Positions 24,988 through 33,690 of a DNA stretch of 64,000 bases are shown here, one piece after another (within the stretch, counting starts at the first letter, position 1; each line of letters begins with the position of its first letter). Position numbers and translations under genes: made by a program. The notes beneath the pieces are model-generated. The model saw nothing but the letters and a program-made list of their open reading frames with translations, made no database searches and was not told the origin of the DNA. Origin of the DNA: Rhodospirillales bacterium. GTDB lineage: Bacteria; Pseudomonadota; Alphaproteobacteria; TMED109. The stretch covers positions 248,001-312,000 of the forward strand of contig JAPPED010000003.1 in assembly GCA_028824295.1 (NCBI GenBank). The letters run 5' to 3'.

Positions 24988-26573
24988 GAGCTGCCGACGC
25001 CTCCATCCCCGTGTGCGCGACCGAAGCGCGCGCCGAGTTGCCGGGCGGACGGGATCTCCTGCGGCGGCAGTTCGCGGACGTCGTGGAGGAATGTCTCGAC
25101 GGACCGCCGCAGCGGCACCGACTGGTGCGGCGCGAACCCGTCGCAGCGCACGCGTTCACGTGGCACCCGTTTGCGCAGACCCGGATCCCGCCGGCGGTCC
25201 AGGCGGGCCTCGGTCCACGTGTCACCGAGACGGAAGTGACAATTTCCCTCCGCACAGCCGGCCAGGTAGACCCCTGCGGCGCCGCAACGGCTCAGGAGGT
25301 AGTCGATGAACGAGGGGGGCAGGGCACCGACGCAGGGCAGCGCGGCCACAGCAAGGCCAGGGCGCCTGAGCGTCTCCGGCCTGACCCCGTGCTCACAGGC
25401 TATGAGGTAGACCTGCTGGTCGGCCGGATCCGCCGTTCGGTCGAGGCGATCCCGCAACGCCGCCAGCGTGGCGTCGGGCAGCTCGATCCCCGGGACCAGA
25501 GCGCCGGCGCGGCGGAAGGGAGTCGCTGTCGGGCAGGACCCTGCGCAAATGCCGCAGCTCACGCATAGGGAGCCTTTCACGACTGCCTCCCGGTCGAACG
25601 GCTTGCCGTCGGTGCGGCGCTCCATCGAGATCGCGTTGAAGGGACAGTCCTCGGCGCAGCGGGCGCATCCATTGCAGTTGTCGAGATTGACCTGCGCGAC
25701 GGCGGGACGGCGAAACGGCGGCAGCCATGGCATGGCGGCAAGCGTGAGCGTCAGTATCGCCGCCGTGACCCACACCGTGCCGTGGGACCAGAGATCCAGC
25801 AAGGGGTAGAACCCGAGGTAGAACCAGTCGAGGTTGAGGACCGTCGGCACCTTCGCGAGATCAGCCGGCGCGTGGCTCGTCGCCGGCACGACCAACGACA
25901 GGGCGAGCAGCGCCAAGAAGCTGGCGGCAGCCAGGCCGCGTGGCGGGTTGATGCGCGGTCGACTCACACGTTGCAGGTGCAACCACAGGGCCAGCAGCAG
26001 CAGCAGCGGCACGGCGATGTGCAGGAATACGAGCCAGGTGAAGAACCGGTCGTCGAGCGCGTTGGGCGCCAAGAAGTTGCGGGCGATGGGTTCGCCGAAG
26101 ATCGGCAACCAGTCGAGCCACTCCGTGGTGGCGATGGCGATGTACTGCGCCAGCTGGTCCCACACCAGCCAGTAGCCGGTGATGCCGGACGCGAGGACCA
26201 GCAAGACGATCGGGATGCCGGTGAGCCAGCTGAACCAGCGTGCGCCGCGAAGACGGTCGTAGGCGAACTCGCGGATCAGGTGCAGTACCATGACGACCAC
26301 CATGGCGTCCCCGGCGTACCGGTGCAGGCTCCGCATCACGCCGGCGAGGTACCATTGGTCTTCCGTCATGTAGGCAACGGAGTCGTAGGCTTCGGTGACA
26401 CCGGTATCAAAGAAGACGTAGACGTAGATGCCGCTGACGGCGACGATCCAGTAGAAGAAGAACCCCAGCGCGCCGAGGTTATAGAGGGGGTTCCAGGCGG
26501 ACCCGAACACTCGCGACGTCCAGTCGTCGAGGCGCCAGAACGCCGGTCGCAGGATGCGTTGGAGCGCCGTCAC
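24984..26573 (-). CDS. Cytochrome b / 2[4Fe-4S] ferredoxin / MvhD-like fusion protein
   Basis: A 529-aa membrane protein in three parts. Residues 1-290 are a cytochrome b domain with two His-x13-His pairs (SLHRYAGD...VLHLI and FLHIAVP...WLHLQ) for two haems b. Residues about 310-370 hold two C-x2-C-x2-C-x3-C clusters, CNGCARCAEDC and CVSCGICAGSC. Residues about 410-500 resemble the hydrogenase iron-sulfur subunit MvhD, with GCAEGNCHFRLG near its end. It could pass electrons between the quinone pool and soluble partners (inference). The start is a GTG at 26573, 17 bp after the SCO gene stop; the longer frame overlaps SCO and is rejected. Confidence 0.82.
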   Translation of the reverse strand: MTALQRILRPAFWRLDDWTSRVFGSAWNPLYNLGALGFFFYWIVAVSGIYVYVFFDTGVTEAYDSVAYMTEDQWYLAGVMRSLHRYAGDAMVVVMVLHLIREFAYDRLRGARWFSWLTGIPIVLLVLASGITGYWLVWDQLAQYIAIATTEWLDWLPIFGEPIARNFLAPNALDDRFFTWLVFLHIAVPLLLLLALWLHLQRVSRPRINPPRGLAAASFLALLALSLVVPATSHAPADLAKVPTVLNLDWFYLGFYPLLDLWSHGTVWVTAAILTLTLAAMPWLPPFRRPAVAQVNLDNCNGCARCAEDCPFNAISMERRTDGKPFDREAVVKGSLCVSCGICAGSCPTATPFRRAGALVPGIELPDATLAALRDRLDRTADPADQQVYLIACEHGVRPETLRRPGLAVAALPCVGALPPSFIDYLLSRCGAAGVYLAGCAEGNCHFRLGDTWTEARLDRRRDPGLRKRVPRERVRCDGFAPHQSVPLRRSVETFLHDVRELPPQEIPSARQLGARFGRAHGDGGVGSS

Positions 26574-26590
26574 GCGCCGATCTGTCCCGG

Positions 26591-27418
26591 TCAGGTCCGC
26601 GTGCGGGGGCGACGATGCCGGAGCCAGCCGCGGGCGACGAAGAAGCCCAGGGTGCCGAGCAAGGCGACGCCGACGGCGATGCCGATGAAGGGGGAGTAGT
26701 CGAACCGGTAGCGGCCGCTCCACGGGTCGTAGATCGTGCAGAACAGGCGGATACGATTGAGGAGACCCTCATACGATGTGGGCACGCTCTGACGCCCGAA
26801 GACCAGATCCTTCAGCGGCTCCACCAGGAACGGCGCATCGAACATCGCCCCGTACACCTGCCGGTAGATGACGCCGTCTGCGTCGACGACCGTCGTTTGG
26901 GTGAGATGGTCAAAGCCCTTTGCCGACGGGAAGAACAGGAAGCCGAGATCCTTCGACAGCCGGGCGATGGTTTCGGAATCGGCGCTGGCGAACCGCCAGC
27001 CGTCGTCGCGGATACCATGGTTTGCGGCAAACTCCCGCATCCGCTCCGGCGTGTCCATCCGCGTGTCGAATCCGACGGTCAACACCTGGAAACTTTCCCG
27101 GCCGACCGCTTCGCGCGCGACGTCGATGGCGTCCGCCAGCGTTTCGATAACGAGCGGGCAGCCGAAGGCGCAACTGGTATAGACCAGATTGATCAGCAAC
27201 GGACGGCCGCGAAACTCCGAGAGCGTGAGCCGTCGCAACGACGCATCGCGAAACTCGTAGCCGGAGAGCGTCCGTCCCAGAGCCGCCTGGCTGTCCGCGA
27301 GTGCTTGTTCAGGATCGAAGGCAGTGGTGGCCGCCGGCGCCGCCAGTCCCGGAACGGCCAGGAGCAGGCAACATGCCGTCAGGGCCCACGCTCCAACCTG
27401 CCCTACAAGGGCACCCAT
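26591..27418 (-). CDS. SCO-family copper chaperone with C-terminal membrane anchor
   Basis: A 275-aa thioredoxin-fold protein for CuA assembly. A signal-like segment spans residues 8-27. The copper-binding cysteines are Cys83 and Cys87 in TSCAFGCP, and the third ligand is the His in GFDHLTQT. A hydrophobic helix near the C-terminus (FIGIAVGVALLGTLGFFVA) is an additional anchor that simpler SCO proteins lack. It overlaps the 3' end of the haem O synthase gene by 16 bp and serves subunit II of the same operon, whose CuA ligands are intact. Confidence 0.92.
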   Translation of the reverse strand: MGALVGQVGAWALTACCLLLAVPGLAAPAATTAFDPEQALADSQAALGRTLSGYEFRDASLRRLTLSEFRGRPLLINLVYTSCAFGCPLVIETLADAIDVAREAVGRESFQVLTVGFDTRMDTPERMREFAANHGIRDDGWRFASADSETIARLSKDLGFLFFPSAKGFDHLTQTTVVDADGVIYRQVYGAMFDAPFLVEPLKDLVFGRQSVPTSYEGLLNRIRLFCTIYDPWSGRYRFDYSPFIGIAVGVALLGTLGFFVARGWLRHRRPRTRT

Positions 27419-28269
27419 GCGTCCGCCATGGCCCCGATCAAAACCAACGAGAGCTGCAGCAGGGAGGCGTTGAAGTTCGCTCGCGCCGCTGCCGGCCCGG
27501 GTGCACGTACGAGTGCGATGCTCTTCCCGACGAATACCCAGCCGCCGATCGCCGCCAACGCGAGATAGACAAGGCCGAGCCCGAAGAAGACAGGCAGCAG
27601 GGATGCGGCGACGAGCGCCACGGTATGGGCCAGAATGACCCTGGCCGCCCTTCCGTCGCCAATAACGACAGGCAGCATCGGGACCCCGGCCCGGACATAG
27701 TCATCGCGCGTCGCCATCGCCAGGCTCCAGAAATGCGGCGGCGTCCAGAGAAACAGCACGACGGCGAGGCAGATCGGCAGGGCGGTAGGCGCCGGGTCGA
27801 CGGCGGCCGCGCCCGCCAGCACGGCGAAACTGCCGGACAGGCCGCCGATGACGATGTTGAGCCAGGTGCGGCGCTTGAGCCACACGGTGTAGACGATCCC
27901 GTAGACGAAGGCGCCAAGGAACACGTGTGTGGCGGCCATCGGGTTGGCGGCCCAGGCGGCCAGCGTCACGGACACGACCAGCAGCGCGCCCATGACCGCG
28001 AGCCAGGCGGGACCGGCGGTATAGCGGCCTGAGACGAAGGGCCGGTCGCGGGTGCGGATCATGCGCGCATCGAGATCGCGCTCAGCGAACTGGTTGAAGG
28101 CGCCGGCGCTCGCCGCGCCGAGGAGCACGGCCAGGGCGAGGGCCGCCGCGTTCCAGAACGGGACGGGCGGACCGGGCGTCACCGCGAGGCCCGCCAATGC
28201 GCTCAGGGCGATTGCGACGCCGATCCGCAGCTTGAAGACACCGCACAGCTGCCGGATGTCTGCGGCCAT
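27403..28269 (-). CDS. ctaB: Protohaem IX farnesyltransferase (haem O synthase)
   Basis: A 288-aa polytopic prenyltransferase that adds a farnesyl group to haem B, giving haem O for heme-copper enzymes. The allylic diphosphate site appears as NQFAERDLDARMIRTRDRP; LWTPPHFWSLA is another family block. Hydrophobic helices alternate through the protein. It sits between catalytic subunit I and the SCO chaperone. No haem A synthase (ctaA) is in the window, so haem O or another modified haem could be the final cofactor. Confidence 0.95.
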   Translation of the reverse strand: MAADIRQLCGVFKLRIGVAIALSALAGLAVTPGPPVPFWNAAALALAVLLGAASAGAFNQFAERDLDARMIRTRDRPFVSGRYTAGPAWLAVMGALLVVSVTLAAWAANPMAATHVFLGAFVYGIVYTVWLKRRTWLNIVIGGLSGSFAVLAGAAAVDPAPTALPICLAVVLFLWTPPHFWSLAMATRDDYVRAGVPMLPVVIGDGRAARVILAHTVALVAASLLPVFFGLGLVYLALAAIGGWVFVGKSIALVRAPGPAAARANFNASLLQLSLVLIGAMADAWVPL

Positions 28270-28284
28270 GCCGGACGCCTCCGC

Positions 28285-30009
28285 TCAACTCAAAGGCCAG
28301 ACCTCCGAGAGGAACTTCCAGTTGACGAAGTAGTACAGCACGAACGCCACGAAGAAGATCGCCACGAGCGTGATCGTACCCGGCAGCTTGAGCGTGCCTT
28401 CGCTGCCATAGCTCGCCACCGCCGCGGCGCCGCCCTGGGGCAGCAGCGGCTCGGCCTTTGCCTTCTCCTCGGTCCGTCGTTCCCCGAAGAAGACCGAGCT
28501 GACCACGACCACGATGTACATCAGGCCGCCGAGGGCCGAGAGGACGCCGAACACGCCGTTCAGCCCCATCATCAGGAAAGCCGTGCCCGGGTAGTCGAAA
28601 GCCACGGGCGCATCGGAGAAGGTGATGTCCCAGTGGCGTCGACTGACGCCGAGCGTCCCTGCCCCCATCATGAACAGGGAGATCCCCGCGACGCCCACAC
28701 CAAAGACGTACGGCTGCCATTGCGCCAGCTTCTTGAACATGATCTCGCGGCGGAAAATCAACGGCACCACGAGGTAGGTGATCGCCATGAAGGCGAGCGT
28801 TGTGCCGGCCACCACGGTGCCGTGGAAATGGCCGGGCACGTACATGGTGTTGTGCATGATCAGGTTGATCTGCTCCGAACCCAGTACCACGCCGGAGATG
28901 CCGCCGATGAAGCCGAACATGACGAGCGACAGGAACATCCCCGCGAAGGCCGGATTGCCCCACGGAGCCTTCCGCAACCATTCGAACACGCCCTTGGTAT
29001 AGCCCCGTCGGCGCTGGGCCGCCTCGATGGCGCCCGGGACGCTGAGGCCGTGGATGAGGCTGCCAAGCACCGCGAGGTAGAGCGCGTAGCTCGTATTGAA
29101 GATCTTCCATTCCGAGCTGATGCCCGGCTCCACCAGCAGGTGGTGCGCCGCGGCGATCTGCAGGAACAGGATGTACATGAGAAAGGCGAAGCGACTCACC
29201 TTCTCTGACAAGGGCTTGGCGCCCAGCACCATGGCAGCGATCGCATACCACACGGCGACATGGGCCGAGACGTTGATCTGCTGCGATGAGTGGCCCATGC
29301 CCCACCACACGACCTTGTATATCACGGGGTCGATGTGGCTGATCAGGCCGATCGACCAGAGGAAGGTGGGAATGAGAATGATGGCGCCCGACGTAATGGT
29401 GAACACCGCGATAATCGCCGCGGCGATGGCGCCGAACGTGACCAGCGGTACCGAGCCCTCGTAGGTGCCTTCGTCCTTCGCGATCACCAACGTGCCGAAG
29501 AACACGGCGACGGCAACCAGGGCGCCAACCGCGAAGAGGATCAGGCCGAGATAGAAGTGGGGCGCCGCCTGCATGGGCACGTAGGACGTGAACATGACGC
29601 TCGATTCGCCCTGCAGCACTGCCACGTTGGCGAGCAGGGCGCCGGCCAGCATCAGCCAGAACCCGAGCCACGCCAGCCGCGGGGTCGCGAGGCGGCAGTT
29701 GAGCAGGATCGCCGAGGCGAAGTAGAGGATGGCAATTTCGAAGAAGATGACCCAGAACAGCAGCACGTCGGCGCCGTGCGCCGTCAGGGCCAGGTAGAAC
29801 CACTCCGCGGGCAGCAGGTGGACCGCCGGCCAGCGGGTCAGCGCCACCAGCAGGCCGAACAGGCCCCCGATGGCAAGAAACACGACAGCCACGACCGCGT
29901 TCCACCGGATCAGCTTTTCGGCCGCAAGATCGACCCTGAGGCCGGTGTCGGGACAGGTCCGGAATTCGGCAGCTCTCGGCAGCGTACCGGCATGAGCGAT
30001 GCTCGCCAT
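28285..30009 (-). CDS. Heme-copper oxidoreductase subunit I with Gln in place of the active-site Tyr (oxidase or NO reductase)
   Basis: A 574-aa protein of about 12-14 helices. Metal ligands are present: His in LTAHGADVLLFW (low-spin haem), His in WWGMGHSSQQ and the pair in AAAHHLLVEPG (CuB), and GHFHGT (both haems). In A- and B-type O2 reductases the helix VI motif is H-x3-Y, with the Tyr cross-linked to His; here it reads H-S-S-Q-Q, so the Tyr is Gln. Loss of this Tyr with CuA retained in subunit II recalls the atypical NO-reductase families (eNOR and relatives), but I cannot assign one. The next gene in the operon is ctaB, 15 bp downstream. Confidence 0.85.
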   Translation of the reverse strand: MASIAHAGTLPRAAEFRTCPDTGLRVDLAAEKLIRWNAVVAVVFLAIGGLFGLLVALTRWPAVHLLPAEWFYLALTAHGADVLLFWVIFFEIAILYFASAILLNCRLATPRLAWLGFWLMLAGALLANVAVLQGESSVMFTSYVPMQAAPHFYLGLILFAVGALVAVAVFFGTLVIAKDEGTYEGSVPLVTFGAIAAAIIAVFTITSGAIILIPTFLWSIGLISHIDPVIYKVVWWGMGHSSQQINVSAHVAVWYAIAAMVLGAKPLSEKVSRFAFLMYILFLQIAAAHHLLVEPGISSEWKIFNTSYALYLAVLGSLIHGLSVPGAIEAAQRRRGYTKGVFEWLRKAPWGNPAFAGMFLSLVMFGFIGGISGVVLGSEQINLIMHNTMYVPGHFHGTVVAGTTLAFMAITYLVVPLIFRREIMFKKLAQWQPYVFGVGVAGISLFMMGAGTLGVSRRHWDITFSDAPVAFDYPGTAFLMMGLNGVFGVLSALGGLMYIVVVVSSVFFGERRTEEKAKAEPLLPQGGAAAVASYGSEGTLKLPGTITLVAIFFVAFVLYYFVNWKFLSEVWPLS

Positions 30010-30018
30010 GGCTAGCTC

Positions 30019-30564
30019 CTATTCTGCTGCGACCACGTGGATCTTGCCCACCATCTGGTGGTGACCGATCCCGCAGTACTCGTTGCAAACGACCCCGTAC
30101 TCGCCGACGCCCTCGGGCGTGAGCGTCAGCACCAGCTCATAGCCCGGATGGACCTGGATGTTGATGTTCTCGGGCTGCAGCGAGAAACCGTGCTGCCAAT
30201 CCATCGAGGAGAGGTGCAGGCGATAGTCCTTGCCTTCCTCCAACTCGAGGATCGGCCACCATTCCCAGAGGCGCGCCAGCATGTACACGTCGCTTCCCGG
30301 GGGCGGCCGCACGACCGGTAGACCCGACTCCCCCTCCTCGCGCACCGTGTACTGGTCCACCATCGCCTCGGTGCGCTCGGCGAACGTTTCTGGATGAATT
30401 CGGTAGGCCTCGTTGGAGAGGTTCTGCTCGCCAGTGAAATGCCAGAAGACCATGGTGAAGAACATCACCAGGCCCCAGACAAACGCGATCGTGATCCAGG
30501 TGATTTCCGATTTTTCGAGCGGCTCGTTCCACCAAATCCGTTTTTCAGGCGGGTGAATAGCCAT
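30019..30564 (-). CDS. Heme-copper oxidoreductase subunit II (CuA protein)
   Basis: A 181-aa protein with one N-terminal membrane helix (TWITIAFVWGLVMFFTMVFW) and a periplasmic cupredoxin domain. The CuA ligands are intact: His in MDWQHGF, then CNEYCGIGHHQM giving Cys, Cys, His and Met. It should therefore take electrons from a soluble cytochrome c or a cupredoxin, although none is encoded in the window. It is shorter than A-type subunit II and resembles the ba3-like form. It lies 15 bp after the small-subunit gene and 9 bp before subunit I. Confidence 0.92.
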   Translation of the reverse strand: MAIHPPEKRIWWNEPLEKSEITWITIAFVWGLVMFFTMVFWHFTGEQNLSNEAYRIHPETFAERTEAMVDQYTVREEGESGLPVVRPPPGSDVYMLARLWEWWPILELEEGKDYRLHLSSMDWQHGFSLQPENINIQVHPGYELVLTLTPEGVGEYGVVCNEYCGIGHHQMVGKIHVVAAE

Positions 30565-30579
30565 GTCGGGACCTCCGGA

Positions 30580-30756
30580 CTATTGCGCGATGGGAATTTG
30601 GGCGACCTCCATGATGCCCCACATGAGATAGAGAACCGCCGGCACGGCGACACCTAGGAAGAGCAGCAGGAATGGATTGTCCAGCAAGCGCTGCATGAAG
30701 GGTACGCGCTCGACCGGCTGCTCCGGTGCCCCAGCGTCGTGACCTGTATCTGTCAT
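30580..30756 (-). CDS. Small single-helix subunit of the heme-copper enzyme (58 aa)
   Basis: A 58-aa product with a charged start (MTDTGHDAGAPEQPVERVPF) and one membrane helix (NPFLLLFLGVAVPAVLYLMW). The ATG at 30756 has GGGG ten bases upstream. It is first in the operon, 15 bp before subunit II. By position and build it resembles the tiny accessory subunits of ba3-type oxidases (for example subunit IIa), but I cannot show sequence homology. Its length makes it easy to miss. Confidence 0.7.
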   Translation of the reverse strand: MTDTGHDAGAPEQPVERVPFMQRLLDNPFLLLFLGVAVPAVLYLMWGIMEVAQIPIAQ

Positions 30757-30820
30757 GATGTGCCCCTTCTCACTGCCTCGCCGCGGTGCGCTCGAGTCAG
30801 GGTGAGGCAGTAGTCACGGA

Positions 30821-30849
30821 AGGATACCCGAAAACCCACCTTCATTCAA
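30821..30849 (-). promoter_or_regulatory. Candidate sigma70 promoter of the heme-copper operon
   Basis: On the minus strand TTGAAT (30849-30844) and TATCCT (30826-30821) are separated by 17 bp, leaving a leader of about 60 nt before the ATG at 30756. I looked for an FNR/NNR-type TTGAT-N4-ATCAA box and did not find one. Confidence 0.4.
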
Positions 30850-30853
30850 TTCA

Positions 30854-31261
30854 CTACGATCCATCCGTAAGCGTTCGAATCAGCCAGAAGAAGACCATCC
30901 CGAGAGCGAGGATGACGGCAAAAAAGAGCAGCGTGCGGTGTTCGAAGCGGCGTCCCGCCGCATGCTCGATTCGATCCACGATCCAGTCGGCGACGAAGTA
31001 GAGCGCAATGGCCGCGACGGTGAAATAGAGAAGCTCCCTCCCTCCCTCCCGGTTATTCCCTGGCCTCGCGTTGCTGGCGCTGGTCGAGGTGGCGTCGTCC
31101 GTGTGAAGCCCTTGGTGGCTCGGAACACGCGGACTCCGCGCGAAGGTCGGGCCGCCGGAAGCCGTCAGAGCGAAGCCTCCAGTTCGCTCGGCCGCGCCGG
31201 CATGTCGTGGAGATGCGGGTGCCCCGCAGGTCGCGGGTCGGGCTCTCGATCCTGCCCACAA
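30854..31261 (-). CDS. Small membrane protein, start uncertain
   Basis: Only the last 60 or so codons look real. They encode ELLYFTVAAIALYFVADWIV, a charged linker, then a second helix LLFFAVILALGMVFFWLI and a short tail. The upstream part of the frame is arginine/serine-rich and unlike a protein. No ATG, GTG or TTG lies near the apparent beginning (about 31036-31060), where the DNA is a (GGGA)n run; a base error or a non-standard start is possible. It ends just before the heme-copper operon promoter on the same strand. No family recognised. Confidence 0.4.
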   Translation of the reverse strand: MWAGSRARPATCGAPASPRHAGAAERTGGFALTASGGPTFARSPRVPSHQGLHTDDATSTSASNARPGNNREGGRELLYFTVAAIALYFVADWIVDRIEHAAGRRFEHRTLLFFAVILALGMVFFWLIRTLTDGS

Positions 31262-31300
31262 GCGCCTCCCTGCAAGCGGTTCCGGCCGTGCCTCGGCGGA

Positions 31301-32272
31301 CTAGAGCAGGCCCTGCTCGGCCCAGAACCGCCTGGCGCCCGGATGCAACGGCGTGACGATTCCCTTGAGCGCGTTCTCGACACCCATTTCCTTGAACGTC
31401 TCCTTCTGCTTCCGCATGTACGCGAGCCCGGCGTCGGTGTAGATCTTGGCGAGCAGGTCGTAGACCACGTCGTCAGCGACGTCCGCGTTGGCGACCCACA
31501 GCGCCGAGTCCTGGAACGAGGGAGTCGCATGATCGACGCCCCGGTAGGTACCGGCGGGGACCGCAAGACCGGAAAAGTAGGGGTACCGCTCGAAGAAGCC
31601 GGTCGCCTCCGCGTCCGCCGCCAGGTCGACGAGATCGATGTCGTTGGTCTGGGCGGCCATGATCACGGCCCCGCTCGGGAAGGCCGTGAACAGCCAGAAG
31701 GCATCGAGCTGGCGGTTGCCGAACGCGGCGGCCGCGTCGTTGTAGCCCATCGCGTTCCGTTCGACGGCGTCCCAGATACCCATGTGCGTGAAGAACAATT
31801 CACAGTTCGCGAAGGCGCCGGAGCCGGCATTTCCGACCCCGACCTTCTTGCCGACGAGGTCCTTCACGCTCTTGATTCCCGACCCCTGGCGGACGATCAG
31901 CTGGGCTGGCGCGCCGTACAGGTAGGCAACCGCAAGCACGTTCTCGTACGTGCGGTCGTCGTTCTTCAGCTGGCCTTCCCGGCCCAGGTACACGTGGCCT
32001 GAATAGACCACCCCGAATTGCATCTTGCCGCGGTTGATCCGGCGGAGGTTCTCGAGCGAGCCCGCCGACGACTGTGCCTTGACCGTGTAGTCCTCGGACT
32101 CCTTGACCGGCCCGTAGGTCTGGATGGCGTTGGCGACGATCTGGAACGTGCCACCGGCCGGTCCGCCGCCGAACACCATGCGCTGGGCGGCCGCGTCGGC
32201 AGTCGGAAGCGCCACCGCGAGGGCCAGCAACGTGGCCCCGGCGGTCCCGACGATCGTGCGATTCACCTGCAT
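31301..32272 (-). CDS. TAXI-family TRAP transporter solute-binding protein
   Basis: A 323-aa periplasmic binding protein. A signal peptide spans about residues 1-28, ending TADAAAQ. The mature start MVFGGGPAGGTFQIVANAI is the TAXI signature for ligand contact, and VGKKVGVGNAGSGAFANCEL follows it, as in the family. The ATG at 32272 gives the proper signal peptide; upstream codons do not. It is not next to a permease. The fused TRAP permease at 17339 is the only candidate partner here. Confidence 0.93.
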   Translation of the reverse strand: MQVNRTIVGTAGATLLALAVALPTADAAAQRMVFGGGPAGGTFQIVANAIQTYGPVKESEDYTVKAQSSAGSLENLRRINRGKMQFGVVYSGHVYLGREGQLKNDDRTYENVLAVAYLYGAPAQLIVRQGSGIKSVKDLVGKKVGVGNAGSGAFANCELFFTHMGIWDAVERNAMGYNDAAAAFGNRQLDAFWLFTAFPSGAVIMAAQTNDIDLVDLAADAEATGFFERYPYFSGLAVPAGTYRGVDHATPSFQDSALWVANADVADDVVYDLLAKIYTDAGLAYMRKQKETFKEMGVENALKGIVTPLHPGARRFWAEQGLL

Positions 32273-32506
32273 GACAGAGCTCACGGTTGCGGTTTCGGCA
32301 GGCCCGCCCGGCACCGGGCCATCTGGACGCCCACGGGCCCCGGCGGCGGCAGGAGCTTGGGGGCAGATTCCGGACTCCGCCCGGCGAGCCGGCGACAACG
32401 CGGACTGTAGCCGTGCCCGCAGGCGGGTCAATTTCGCGGCAGCCGACTGGTCGCAGCGCGGGACTGGCGTGGATCCCGCGCCGGCCGATGTGACGCGGCC
32501 AGTCCT

Positions 32507-33577
32507 TCAGCGTGCGGACGCGGCGGGTTCCGGGGCCGCTCCGTGCGCGAGCAGCTTGCGCGTGTAGGCGGGGAGGCGCTGATCGTCGTTTCGGCCGGGG
32601 TGCCAGATTTCGTCCGGGGCGGGGTCGCGCGTCGTTGCGCCGGCGCGGATCTCGGTCCGGAGCGTCAGGTGCGTGAGGCCGTGCTCGACCAGCCCCGCCA
32701 CGCGGTGCCAGGCGGGGGCCGGTGGCTGGGCCGCCTGCACGGCGGCCGTCGAGGGGCGGGTGGCGGCCCAGGGTGTCGCGGGGAGCACGAGCATCCCCTG
32801 GAACGGGCCCGGATCCGACTGTCGCCGGAGCAGCACCTCACCGCGGCGGTTGGTCAACCGAAAGGCGACGCTGTACCGGACGGCCGGGCGCTTCCTCGGC
32901 GCGGACACCGGGAAGTCCGCCGTTCGGTCTGTCCGGAAGGCCTCGCAGGTGCTCTGCCACGGACAGATGTCGCACCGGGGCTCGCGCGGCCGGCAGACCA
33001 GCGCCCCCAGTTCGATCAGCGCCTCGGCGAACTCTCCGGGCAGGGCCTCGGGCGCCAGGGTGGCCCCGATTGCCTGCAGCCGCCGCGACGACCGGCCGGC
33101 CGGCGTGGGGATGGCGAACACCCGCGCGAGGACCCGGGCGACGTTGCCGTCCACGGCCACGGTTCGCACGCCGAACGCCAGGGCGGCGATGGCCGCGGCG
33201 GTATACGCCCCGACCCCGGGGAGTGATTCGAGATCGTTGACGGAACCCGGGAAGCGACCGCCCCAGACGGTGACGATGACCTGCGCGGCACGGTGGAGGT
33301 TCCGCGCCCGGCGGTAGTAGCCGAGGCCGGCCCAGGCATCCAGAACTTCCCGCTCCTGCGCCCGGGCCAACGCATCCACGGTCGGCCATCGGTCCAGGAA
33401 GGCTTCGTAGCGGGGAACGACCGTTGCCGCCTGGGTCTGCTGCAGCATGATCTCGCTGAGCCAGACCCGGTAGGGGTCACGCTTGCTGCCCCATGGCCCC
33501 CGCCACGGAAGGGCGCGCCTGTGCCGCTTGAACCACGCGAGCAGTTGGTCCGCGCAGGGCGTTGACGGCGCTGACAT
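32507..33577 (-). CDS. mutY: A/G-specific adenine DNA glycosylase
   Basis: A 356-aa base-excision repair enzyme removing A opposite 8-oxoG. EIMLQQTQAATVV contains the catalytic Glu, LPGVGAYTAAAIAALA is the helix-hairpin-helix, and VAVDGNVARV holds the catalytic Asp. The [4Fe-4S] ligands C-x6-C-x2-C-x5-C are in CRPREPRCDICPWQSTC. The C-terminal NUDIX-like domain (about 230-350) recognises 8-oxoG. The ATG at 33577 starts a normal N-terminus; the longer frame overlaps the divergent gene's promoter area. The closeness to a DciA-type gene is usual in alphaproteobacteria. Confidence 0.96.
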   Translation of the reverse strand: MSAPSTPCADQLLAWFKRHRRALPWRGPWGSKRDPYRVWLSEIMLQQTQAATVVPRYEAFLDRWPTVDALARAQEREVLDAWAGLGYYRRARNLHRAAQVIVTVWGGRFPGSVNDLESLPGVGAYTAAAIAALAFGVRTVAVDGNVARVLARVFAIPTPAGRSSRRLQAIGATLAPEALPGEFAEALIELGALVCRPREPRCDICPWQSTCEAFRTDRTADFPVSAPRKRPAVRYSVAFRLTNRRGEVLLRRQSDPGPFQGMLVLPATPWAATRPSTAAVQAAQPPAPAWHRVAGLVEHGLTHLTLRTEIRAGATTRDPAPDEIWHPGRNDDQRLPAYTRKLLAHGAAPEPAASAR

Positions 33578-33690
33578 TACAGGCGGAGATCGGGACGGCT
33601 GAAGGCCGGGTCGTCGCTGCTTGCGCGGCGGGGGCAGGATGCGTAAAGAGACGCGTGACGATTGCGGGTTCCGGCCATACATCTAGTCCC

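Noticed and set aside
28082-30088. A 668-codon minus-strand frame overlapping heme-copper subunit I and ctaB
   Set aside because: It is out of frame with both clear genes and has no domain-like sequence; a by-product of high GC content.
30757-30853. FNR/NNR-type regulator box for the possible NO reductase operon
   Set aside because: No TTGAT-N4-ATCAA-like palindrome is present between the two small membrane protein genes; only a sigma70-like pair was found.
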